Source of the DNA: Elymus sibiricus
Taxonomy: Eukaryota > Streptophyta > Magnoliopsida > Poales > Poaceae
DNA: 64,000 nucleotides
Direction of reading: 5' to 3'
Assembly: GCA_039707655.1 (NCBI GenBank)
Contig: CM077665.1
Span: 440,447,531-440,511,530, forward strand
Position numbers and translations under genes: made by a program. Of the stretch, positions 21,249 through 32,068 are shown one piece after another; positions within the stretch are counted from its first letter, which is position 1; every line of letters starts with the position of its first letter. Under the pieces are notes generated by a model. That model made no database searches and was not told where the DNA came from. It worked only from the letters and a program-made list of their open reading frames with translations.

Positions 21249-23077
21249 TGTTGGAAATATGCCCTAGAGGCAATAATAAATTGGTTATTATTATATTTCC
21301 TTGTTCATGATAATCGTTTATTATCCATGCTATAATTGTATTGATTGGAAACTCAAATACATGTGTGGATACATAGACAACAAAGTGTCCCTAGTAAGCC
21401 TCTACTAGACTAGCTCGTTGATCAAAGATGGTTAAGGTTTCCTAGCCATAGACATGAGATGTCATTTGATAACGGGATCACATCATTAGGAGAATGATGT
21501 GATGGACAAGACCCAAACTATGAACGTAGCATATGACCGTGTCAGTTTATTGCTATTGTTTTCTGCATGTCAAGTATCTGTTGCTATGACCATGAGATCA
21601 TGCAACTCACTGACACCGGAGGAATACCTTGTGTGTATCAAACGTCGCAACGTAACTGGGTGACTATAAAGATGCTCTACAGGTATCTCCGAAGGTGTCT
21701 GTTGAGCTGGCATGGATCGAGACAGGGATTTGTTACTCCGTATGACGGAGAGGTATCTTAGGGCCCACTCGGTAATACAGCATCACAATAAGCCTTGCAA
21801 GCAATGTGACTAAGTGTTAGCCATGGGATCTTGTATTACGGAACAAGTAAAGAGACTTGCCAGTAACGAGATTGAACTAGGTATAGAGATACCGACGATC
21901 GAATCTCGGGCAAGTAACATACCGAAGAACAAAGGGAACATCATATGAGATTAACTGAATCCTTGACATAGAGGTTCAACCGATAAAGATCTTCGTAGAA
22001 TATGTAGGAACCAATATGGGCATCCAGGTCCCGCTATTGGTTATTGACCATAGAGGTGTCTCGGTCATGTCTACATAGTTCTCGAACCCGCAGGGTCTAC
22101 ACACTTAACATTCGGTGACGTTTCGGTAGTATTGAATTATGTATGGTGGTGACCGAAGGTTGTTCGGAGTCCCGGATGAGATTCCGGACGTCACGAGGAG
22201 CTCCGGAATGGTCCGGAGGTAAAGATTGATATATAGGAAGTCCCGTTTTGGCCACCGGAAAAGTTTCAGGTATTTCCGGTAGTGTACCGGGAGTGCCGGA
22301 GGGCCATCGGGAGGGGCCACCCACGCCGGGAGGCCACATGGGCCTGAGGGGAGGTGCACCAGCCCTTAGTGGGCTGGGCAAACCAGCCCCACAAGGCCCA
22401 TGCGGCTAGGTAGTGGGAAAAGGAAAAAACCCCAAGTGGGGGAAGGATTCCAAGTAGGATTGGAATCCTACTTGGAGTAGGATTGGAGGTGGACTCTTCC
22501 ACCTCCTCCACTTTGGCCGAACCCAAGGGGGAACCCTAGGGAGGCTGCCTCCCCCCTCCCTCCTATATATACTAGAGGAATAGAGCCCCCAAAGACACAA
22601 GTCCATGTGCTAGTTCTCTATTCCCTAGTTCCTCCACCAAATAGATTCCGACGGTGCTTAGGCGAAGCCCTACCGGAATAGTTCCACCACCACCGCCGCC
22701 GCGCCGTTGTGCTGCCGGAGAACTCATCTACCTCTCCGCTCCCTCTTGCTGGATCAAGAAGGCAGAGATCGTCATCGAGCTGTACGTGTGCTGAACGCGG
22801 AGGTGCCGTCCGTTCGTCACTAGATCGGAAGGATCGTGATTGGATCGCGGGACGGATCGTGATTGGATCATGGGACGGATCGTGATGGGATCGCGGGACG
22901 GCTTGCGATTTGTATCACGAAGACGTTCGACTACATCAACCGCGTTTCTTAACGCTTCCCGCTTAGCGATCTACAAGGGTATGTAGATCAACTCTCCCTC
23001 TCGTAGATGCTCATCACCATGGATAGATCTTGCGTGTGTGTAGGAATTTTTTTGTTTCCCATGAAACGTTCCCAACA
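21249..23077 (+). repeat. 5' LTR of element E
   Basis: 1829 bp. TATA box tatatata at 22564-22571. A perfect 26-nt palindrome lies at 22450-22475, and further inverted repeats (CCAGCCC/GGGCTGG and GGCC.CATGGGCC arms) at about 22330-22412. In the first 700 bp it differs from the 3' LTR at about 12-14 sites. Confidence 0.93.
22450..22475. repeat. Perfect 26-nt palindrome in the 5' LTR of E
   Basis: Twelve-base arms CCAAGTAGGATT and AATCCTACTTGG are separated by GG. The same 26 bases occur in the 3' LTR at 29281-29306. It lies about 90 bp upstream of the TATA box. Confidence 0.9.
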
Positions 23078-24385
23078 GTGGTATCGGAGCTAGGTCTATG
23101 TGTAGATGAGATCACGAGTAGAACACAAAGGAGTTTGTGGGCGTTGATATTCAGATTGCTTCCTCCCTTGGTCTTTTCTTGATTCGGCGGTATTGTGGGA
23201 TGAAGCGGCCCGGACCAACATTACTCGTACGCTTACGAGAGACCGGTTCCATCACCTAACATGTAACTTCGTTGCATAAAGATGGCTGGCGGGTGTCTGT
23301 TTCTCCCACTTTAGTTGGATCGGATTCGGCAAAGGCGGTCCTTGAGAAGGTTGAATAGCAATTTGCGTATCACCGTTGTGGTTTTTGCGTAGGTAAGAAT
23401 CGTTCTTGCGAGATACACGTAGCAGCCACGTAAAACATGCAACAACAATTAGAGGACGTCTAACTTGTTTTTGCAGGGTATGTTGTGATGTGATATGGCC
23501 AATTACATGATGAGATATATGTGATGTATGAGATGATCATGTTTTGTATAGAATATCGCGACTTGCATGTCGATGAGTACGGCAACCAGCAGGAGCCATA
23601 GGGTTGTCTTTAATTTATTTTCGCCGTTTTTGCTTTACTTTATCGCTATGAGTTAGCAATAGTCGTAGAAGCAACAGTTGGCGTGACAACCTCATGGCGA
23701 CACGTTGATGGAGATCAAGATGATGGAGATCATGGTGTCATGCCGGTGACGATGGAGATCATGCCGGTGCTTTGGAGATGGAGATCAAAAGCACAAGTTC
23801 ATGGCCATATCATGTCACTTATGATTTGCATGTGATGTTAATCCTTTTATGCATCTTATTTTGCTTAGGACGACGGTAGCATTATAAGGTGATCCCTCAC
23901 TAAAATTTCAAGATAAATTGTGTTCTCCCCGAGTGTGCACCGTTCCGAAAGTTCGTCGTTTTGAGACACCACGTGATGATTGGGTGTGATAGACTCTACG
24001 TTCGCATACAACGGTGCAAGCCAGTGTTGCACATGCGGAACACTCGGGTTAAACTTGACGAGCCTAGCATGTACAGACATGGCCTCGGAACACAAGAGAC
24101 CGAAAGGTCGAGCATGAGTCATATAGTATATATGATCAACATGAAGATGTTCACCATTGAAACCACCTCATCTCACGTGATGATCGGACTTGGGTTGGTG
24201 AATTTGGATCATGTGACACTCGAATGACCAGAGGGATGTCAATTTGAGTGGGAGTTTTTTAAGTAATATGATTAACTAAACTCATTATCATGAACATAGT
24301 CAAAATGTCTTTGCAAATTATGTTGTAGATTACTAGCTCACGTTGTAGCTCCCTTGAATTTTTATATGTTCCTAGAGAAATAGAG
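23078..24385 (+). other. Primer site and untranslated leader of element E
   Basis: The primer-binding site TGGTATCGGAGC is at 23079-23090, complementary to initiator Met-tRNA as in Copia elements. The following 1.3 kb is the long leader typical of BARE-like elements, where packaging signals would lie. No ORF of note. Confidence 0.7.
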
Positions 24386-27300
24386 TTGAAAGATGATGGT
24401 AGCAATAATGCGGACTGGGTCCGTGATCTGACGATTGTCCTCATTGCTGCACAGAAGGCTTATGTCCTTAATGCATCGCTCAGTGCGCAACCCCCTCAAG
24501 CGTCGTCTGTAGATGTTGTCAACATCTGGCAGGCACGTTCTGATGACTACTTGATAGTTCAGTGCGTCATGCATTACAGCTTAGAATTGAGGCTCCAAAA
24601 CGTTTTGAACATCACGGAACATATGCGATGTTCTAAGAGATGAAATTGGGATCTCAGGCTCATGCCCGTGTTGAGAGGTATGAGACCTCCAACAAGATTC
24701 TTTGCCTGCAAGATGAAGGAGAATAGCTCAATCGGTGAGCATGTGCTCAGATTGTCTGGGTGCTACAATCGCTTGAATCGAGTGGGAGTTGATCTTCCAG
24801 ATAAGATAGTGATTAATATGGTTCTCCAAATCACTGTCACTAAGCTACTAGAGCTTCGTGATGAACTATAAAATGCCAAGGATGGAAATAATGATCCCTG
24901 AGCTATTCGCAATGTTTGACACCGCGAAGGTAGAAATCAGAAGGAGCATCAAGTGTTGATGGTTAGTGAAACCACTAGTTTCGAGAAGGGCAAGGGCAAG
25001 GAGGGAAACTTCATGGATGACAAGTCAGTTGCTGCTCCAGTGAAGAAACCCAAGGTTGAACCCAAACCCGAGACTAAGTGCTTCTATTATGAGGAGAACG
25101 GTCGCTGAAACGGAACAACCCTAGATACTTGGTAGATAAGAAGGCTGGCAACGTCGACAGAAGTATATTTGATATACGTGTTATTGATGTGTACCTTACT
25201 AGTACTCCTAGTAGCACCTGGGTATTGGATACCGGTTCGGTTGCTAAATGTTAGTAACTCGAAATAAAAGCTACGGAATAAACGGAGGCTAGCTAAGGGT
25301 GAGGTGACGATGAGTGTTGGAAGTGTTTCCAAGGTTGATGTGATCACCATCGCACACTCTCTCTACCTTCGAGATTAGTGATGAACCTAAATAAATGTTA
25401 TTTGGTGTTTGCGTTGGGCATGAACGTGATTAGATCATGTTTATTGCAATACGGTTATTCATTTAAGTTAGAGAATAATGGTTATTCTGTTTACATGAAT
25501 AATACCTTCAATGGTCATGCACCCAATGAGAATGGTTTATTGAATCTTGATCGTAGTGATACACATGTTCATAATATTGATGCCAAAACATACAAACTTA
25601 ATAATGATAGTACCACATACTTGTGGCAGTGCCGCTAAATGTCATATTGGTGTAAAACGCATGAAGAAGCTCCATGCTGATGGATCTTTGGACTCATTCG
25701 ATTTCGAATCGGTTGAGACATGCGGACCATGCCTCATGGGCAAGATGACTAAGACCCCGTTTTCCGGTATGATGGAGCGGGCAAGTGACTTATTGGAAAT
25801 GATACATGTTGATGTATTCGGTCCAATGAGTGTTGTAGTGTGCGGTGGATATCGTTATTTTCCTATCTTCACTGATGATTTGAGTAGATATGGGTATATT
25901 TACTTAATGAAACACAAGTCTGAAACGTTTGAAAAGTTCAAACAAATTTAGAGTGAAGTTTGAGATCATCGTGACAAGAAGATAAAATGTCTACGATATG
26001 ATCGTGGAGGTGAAATTCTGAGTTACGAGTTTGGTATGCAACTTAAGACAATGTGGAAGTTGTTTCACAACTCACGCCGCCTGGAACACCATAGTGTGAT
26101 GGTGTGTCCGAAAGTCGTAGTCGTGCTCTATTGGATATGGTACGTACTATGATGTCTCTTATCAATTTGCCACTATTGTTTTGGGGTTATGCATTAGAGA
26201 CAACTACATTCACTTTAAATAGGCAACCATCTAAGTCCGTTGAGATGACACCGTATGGATTTCGGTTTGGCAAAAACCTAATCTGTCATTTCTCAGAGTT
26301 TGGGAATACGACGCTTATGTGTGATAAGCTCGATCCCAAAGCGGAAAGGTGCATCTTCATAGAATACCCTAAGGAAATAGTTGGGTATACCTTCTATCTC
26401 AGATCCAAGGGCAAAGTGTTTGTTGCTAAAAACGGGTCCTTTCTCGAGAAAGAGTTTCTCTCGAAAGAATTGAGTGGGAGGAAGGTAAAACTTGATGAGG
26501 TTATTGAACCGTCACTTCAGTTGGATAGTAGCACGACGCAGAAAGATGTTTCGGTGGCGCCTACACCGAATGAAGAGGAAGTTAATGATGATGATCATGA
26601 CACTTCGGGTCAAGTTACTACCGAACCTCAAATGCCGACAAGAAATCGTACCGCCTCTGAGTGGTACTTCAATCATGTCTTGGAGGTCATGTTGTTAGAC
26701 AACAGTGAACCTACGAGCTATGAAGAAGCGATGGTGGGCCCAGATTCCAACAAATGGCTCGGAGCCATGAATTCTGAGAAATGATCCATGTATGAAAACC
26801 AAGTATGGACTTTGGTAGACTTGCCCATTGAACGGCAGGCCGTTGAGTACAAATGGACCTTTAAGATCAAGACAGACACTGATGGTAAATGTCACCATTT
26901 ATAAAGCTCGACTTGTCGCAAAGAAGTTTCCGACAAGTTCAAGGAGTTGACTACAATGAGACTTTCTCACCCGTAGCGATGCTAAAGTCTGTTGGAATTA
27001 TGTTAGCAGTTGCTGCATTTTTCGATTATGAAATCTGGCAGATGGATGTCAAAACAGAGTTTCCTTAACGGTTTCCGTGAGGAAAGGTTGTATGTGATAC
27101 AACCAGAAGGTTTTGTCAGTCCTAAGGATGCTAAAATGTATGCAAGCTCCAACGATCCTTCTATGGACTGGAGCAAGCATCTCGGAGTTGGAATATACGC
27201 TTTGATGAGGTGATCAAAGTTTTTAGGTCTATACAAAGTTTATGAGAAACTTGTATTTACAATAAAGTGAGTGGGAGCACTATAGAATTTCTGATAAGTA

Positions 27301-27580
27301 TATGTGGATGACATATTGTTGATCGGAAATGATGTAGAATTTCTAGAAAGCATAAAGGGTTGTTTGAAAAGGAGTTTTTCAAAGGAAAACCTGGAATGAA
27401 GCTACTTAAATATTGGGCATCAGGATCAATATAGATAGATCAAGACGTCTGATAAAACTTTCAATGAGTACATGCCTTGACAAGATTTTGAAAGAGTTCA
27501 AAATGGATCAGTCAAAGAAAGAGTTCTTGCCTGATTTGTAAGGTGTGGAGTTGAGTGAGACTCAAAGCTCGACCACGGCA
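24386..27580 (+). pseudogene. Decayed Copia gag-pol of element E
   Basis: Fragments in shifting frames: gag-like NADWVRDLTIVLIAAQKAYV (24386 on) and RFFACKMKENSSIGEHVLRL (24700s); a GAG-pre-integrase and integrase piece at 25547-25951 (HIGVKRMKKLHADGSLDSFD, CGPCLMGKMTKTPFSG, DLLEMIHVDVFGPM, IFTDDLSRYGYIYLMKHKSE); integrase C-terminus and linker at 26104-26784 (LPLLFWGYALETTTFTLNRQ, GYTFYLRSKGKVFVAKNGSF); then reverse-transcriptase fragments to about 27580 in broken frames. No CCHC knuckle or protease motif is clear and no YVDD is in an open frame. Stops and frameshifts make every enzyme non-functional. Confidence 0.75.
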
Positions 27581-28079
27581 GAAGAAAGAGAAAGGACGAA
27601 GGCCGTCCCCTATGCCTTATCCATAGGCTCTATATAGTATGCCATGCTGTGTACCGCACCTGGTGTGTGCCTTGCCATGAGTCTGTCAAGGGGTACAAGT
27701 GTGGTCCAGGAGTGGATCACTAAACAGCGGTCAAAATTATCCTTAGTAACTAGAGGACTAAGGAAATGATTCTCGGTTATGGAGGTGACAAAGAGTTCGT
27801 CGTAAAGGGTTACGTCGATGCAAGCTTTGACACCAATCCGGATACGTATAGTGGAGCAGCCATTTGGAATAGCTCCAAGTGGAGCGTGGTAGCATCTGTA
27901 GTATGACATATAGATTTGCAAAGAACACACGGATCTGAATGTTGCAGACCGTTGACTAAAGACCTCTCTCACATGCAAAGCATGATCGAACCCCAGAACT
28001 CATTGGGTGTTAGATTCATAACAATGTAAATCACATGGTGATGTGAACTAGATTATTGACTCTAGTGCAAGTGGGAGAC

Positions 28080-29907
28080 TGTTGGAAGTATGCCCTAGAG
28101 GCAATAATAAATTGGTTATTATTATATTTCCTTGTTCATGATAATCGTTTATTATCCATGCTATAATTGTATTGATTGGAAACTCAAATACATGTGTGGA
28201 TACATAGACAACAAAGTGTCCCTAGTAAGCCTCTACTAGACTAGCTCGTTGATCAAAGATGGTTAAGGTTTCCTAGCCATAGACATGAGATGTCATTTGA
28301 TAATGGGATCACATCATTAGGAGAATGATGTGATGGACAAGACCCAAACTATGAACGTAGCATATGATCGTGTCAGTTTATTGCTATTGTTTTCTGCATG
28401 TCAAGTATCTGTTCCTATGACCATGAGATCATGCAACTCACTGACACCGGAGGAATACCTTGTGTGTATCAAACGTCGCAACGTAACTGGGTGACTATAA
28501 AGATGCTCTACAGGTATCTCCGAAGGTGTCTGTTGAGCTGGCATGGATCGAGACAGGGATTTGTTACTCCGTATGACGGAGAGGTATCTCAGGGCCCACT
28601 CGGTAATACAACATCACAATAAGCCTTGCAAGCAATGTGACTAAGTGTTAGCCATGGGATCTTGTATTACGGAACGAGTAAAGAGACTTGCCGGTAACGA
28701 GATTGAACTAGGTATAGAGATACCGACGATCGAATCTTGGGCAAGTAGCATACCGAAGAACAAAGGGAACAGCATACGGGATTAACTGAATCCTTGACAT
28801 AGAGGTTCAACCGATAAAGATCTTCGTAGAATATGTAGGAACCAATATGGGCATCCAGGTCCCGCTATTGGTTATTGACCGCAGAGGTGTCTCGGTCATG
28901 TCTACATAGTTCTCGAACCCGCAGGGTCTGCACACTTAATGTTCGGTGACGTTTCGGTAGTATTGAGTTATGTATGGTGGTGACCGAAGGTTGTTCGGAG
29001 TCCCGGATGAGATCCCGGACGTCACGAGGAGCTCCGGAATGGTCCGGAGGTAAAGATTGATATATAGGAAGCCCCGTTTTGGCCACCGGAAAAGTTTCGG
29101 GTATTTCCGGTAGTGTACCGGGAGTGCCGGAGGGCCATCGGGAGGGGCCACCCACGCCGGGAGGCCACATGCGCCTGAGGGGAGGTGCACCAGCCCTTAG
29201 TGGGCTGGGAAAACCAGCCCCACAAGGCCCATGTGGCTAGGTAGTGGGAAAAGGAAAAAACCCCAAGTGGGGGAAGGATTCCAAGTAGGATTGGAATCCT
29301 ACTTGGAGTAGGATTGGAGGTGGACTCTTCCACCTCCTCCACTTCGGCCGAACCCAAGGGGAACCCTAGGGAGGCTGCCTCCCCCCTCCCTCCTATATAT
29401 ACTAGAGGAATAGAGCCCCCAAAGACACAAGTCCACATGCTAGTTCTCTATTCCCTAGTTCCTCCACCAAATAGATTCCGACGGTGCTTAGGCGAAGCCC
29501 TGCCGGAATAGTTCCACCACCACCACCGCCGCGCCGTCGCGCTGCCGGAGAACTCATCTACCTCTCCGCTCCCTCTTGCTGGATCAAGAAGGCGGAGATC
29601 GTCATCGAGCTATACGTGTGCTGAACGCGGAGGTGCCGTCCGTTCGGCACTAGATCGGAAGGATCGTGATTGGATCGCGGGACGGATCGTGATTGGATCA
29701 CGGGACGGATCATGATGGGATCGCGGGACAGCTTGCGATTTGGATAGCGAAGACGTTCGACTACATCAGCCCCGTTTCTTAACGCTTCCCACTTAGCGAT
29801 CTACAAGGGTATGTAGATCAACTCTCCCTCTCGTAGATGCTCATCACCATGGATAGATCTTGCGTGTGCGTAGGAAATTTTTTGTTTCCCATGCAACGTT
29901 CCCAACA
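28080..29907 (+). repeat. 3' LTR of element E
   Basis: 1828 bp, closely matching 21249-23077. TATA box at 29394-29401 and the 26-nt palindrome at 29281-29306 are both preserved. Confidence 0.93.
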
Positions 29908-30632
29908 TGATCTTCTCTGGGTTAGCCTCGATGCCGCGGGCGGACACGAAGAAACCCAGGAGCTGGCCGGCTGGTACGCCGAAAACACACTTCTCCGGAT
30001 TGAGCTTGATCTTGTACTCGCGCAGGTTGGCAAAGGTCTCTCGGAGATCGTCGAGGAGGCTGAAATGCTTCTTGGTTTTGATGACGATGTCGTCCACGTA
30101 GACGTGGACGTTCCTGCCAATCTGAGGCAGGAGGCACTTCTGCATGCAGCGCTGGAAGGTAGCGCCTGCGTTCTTCAGGCCAAAGGACATGGTGATGTAG
30201 CAGTTGGCCCCAAAAGGGGTGATGAAGGAGGTCTTCAGCCGGTCGGCTGGATCCAGCTTGATCTGGTGGTAGCCGGAATAGGCGTCCAGGAAGGACAGCA
30301 GGTCACAGCCGGCCGTGGAGTCGATGACTTGATCGATCCGGGGCAGGGCGAAAGGGTCCTTGGGACAGGCCTTGTTCAGGCTGGTGTAGTCGATACACAT
30401 GCGCCAGGTCTTGTTTTTCTTCAGCACCAGGACTGGGTTGGCCAGCCAGTCCGGGTGGAACACTTCCATGATGAAGCCAGCTGCGAGCAGCCGGGCAATC
30501 TCTTCTCCTATAGTACGCCGCTTCTCCTCGGAGAAACGGCGCAGGGGTTGCTTGACTGGCTTGGCATCCGGTCGCACGTGAAGCTTGAGCTCGGCGAACT
30601 TCCTCGGAACACCCGGCATGTCTTTTGGAGAC
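29908..30632 (-). CDS. Reverse transcriptase part of pol, element B (open fragment between D and E)
   Basis: An uninterrupted minus-strand reading from the D junction (30632) to the E junction (29908). It carries LLAAGFIMEVFHPDWLANPV, WRMCIDYTSLNKACPKDPFA (substrate loop), SFLDAYSGYHQIKLDPADR (first catalytic Asp), FGLKNAGATFQRCM, and YVDDIVIK (catalytic pair), then LGFFVSARGIEANPEKI. These are the standard palm and fingers motifs of a gypsy reverse transcriptase, which copies element RNA into cDNA. The residues needed for catalysis look intact, but the gene is cut by D upstream and E downstream and cannot make a whole polyprotein. Confidence 0.88.
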
Positions 30633-31999
30633 TGATACGTCTCCAACGTATCTACTTTTCCAAACTCTTTTGCCCTTGTTTTGGACTCTAATTTGCATGA
30701 TTTGAATGGAACTGACCCGGACAGACGCTGTTTTCAGCAGAATTGCCTTGGTGTTATTTTTGTGCAGAAATAAAAGTTCTCGGATTAACCTGAAAATTTA
30801 CGGAGAATATTTTTGGAATTAATAAAAAATATTAGCGAAAGAATCAACCGGAGAGGGGCCACAAGCCAGGGGGGCGCCCCCTGTCTTGTGGGGCCCTGGT
30901 GGCTCTTCCGACCTCGTTTCCACTCCTATATATTCCTATTCATGGAAAAAAATCAGAGAGAAGAGTTCATCGCGTTTTACGATACGGAGCCGCCGCCACC
31001 TCCTGTTCTTCCTCGGGAGGGCAGATCTGGAGCCTGATTTGGGCTCCGGAGAGGGGAAATCGACGCCGTCGTCATCACCAATCATCCTTCATCACAAATA
31101 TCATGATGCTCTCCCCGTTCGTGAGTAATTCCATCGTAGGCTTGCTGGACGGTGATGGGTTGGATGAGATTTACCATGTAATCGAGTTAGTTTTGTTAGG
31201 GTTTGATCCCTAGTATCCACTATGTTCTGAGATTGATGTTGCTATGACTTTGCTATGCTTAATGCTTGTCACTAGGCCCGAGTGCCATGATTTCAGATCT
31301 GAACCTATTATGTTTTCATGAATATATATGTGTTCTTGATCCTATCTTGCAAGTTGTAGACACCTATTACGAGTTATGATCCGCATCCCCCAGGGTGACA
31401 ATAACTGGGATTCTTTCCGGTGATTACCGTAGTTTGAGGAGTTCATGTATTCACTAAGTGCTAATGCTTTGGTACGATTCTCTATTAAAAGGAGGCCTTA
31501 ATATCCCTTAGTTTCCATTAGGACCCCGCTGCCACGGGAGGGTAGGACAAAAGATGTCATGCAAGTTCGTTTTCATAAGCACGTATGACTATATATGGAA
31601 TACATGCCTACATTACATTGATGAATTGGAGCTAGTTCTGTGTCACCCTATGTTTTAACCGTTGCATGATGAATGCCATCCGACACAATTATTCATCAGT
31701 GATCCATTGCCTACGAGCTTTTCCCATATTGATCTTTGCTAAGTTACTTTTCCATTGCTACTGTTACAATCACTACAACACTGCTACTGTCACTTTGCCA
31801 TCGTTACCGTTACTTCCATACTACTTTGCTACTGAATACTTTGCTGCAGATACTAAGTCTTTCAGGTGTGGTTGAATTGACAACTCAGCTGCTAATACTC
31901 GAGAATATTCTTTGGCTCCCCTTGTGTCGAATCAATAAATTTGGGTTAAATACTCTACCCTCGAAAACTGTTATGATCCCCTATACTTGTGGGTTATCA
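30633..31999 (+). repeat. 5' LTR of element D
   Basis: 1367 bp. TATA-like tatatatt at 30927-30934, preceded by a GC hairpin at 30855-30895. Compared with the 3' LTR it lacks about 30 bp of the GC stem and differs at about 1% of other sites. Confidence 0.9.
30855..30895 (+). repeat. GC-rich hairpin upstream of the TATA box, 5' LTR of D
   Basis: CCACAAG and CAGGGGG pair with CCCCCTG and CTTGTGG with one-base bulges. It is a shortened form of the hairpin at 38911-38966. Confidence 0.65.
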
Positions 32000-32010
32000 A
32001 GACCTTTTTC

Positions 32011-32028
32011 TGGCGCCGTTGCCGGGGA
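32011..32028 (+). other. Primer-binding site of element D
   Basis: TGGCGCCGTTGCCGGGGA, 11 nt after the LTR, is the primer site class used by Athila-like plant gypsy elements and is the same as in element C. Confidence 0.85.
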
Positions 32029-32068
32029 GCATAGCTCTATTCTTTGAGTCACTTGGAATTTATATCTG

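Larger units (their letters stand above)
21249..29907 (+). mobile_element. LTR retrotransposon E, Copia BARE/WIS/Angela type, plus strand
   Basis: LTRs 21249-23077 and 28080-29907 begin TGTTGGAA(A/G)TATGCCC and end CGTTCCCAACA, as in BARE/WIS/Angela. A perfect tgatc duplication flanks the element (21244-21248, 29908-29912). The primer site TGGTATCGGAGC (23079-23090) and polypurine tract AAGTGGGAGAC (about 28069-28079) are in place. The interior holds only decayed gag-pol. It is inserted in the reverse transcriptase/RNase H junction of B, in the opposite orientation. Confidence 0.93.
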
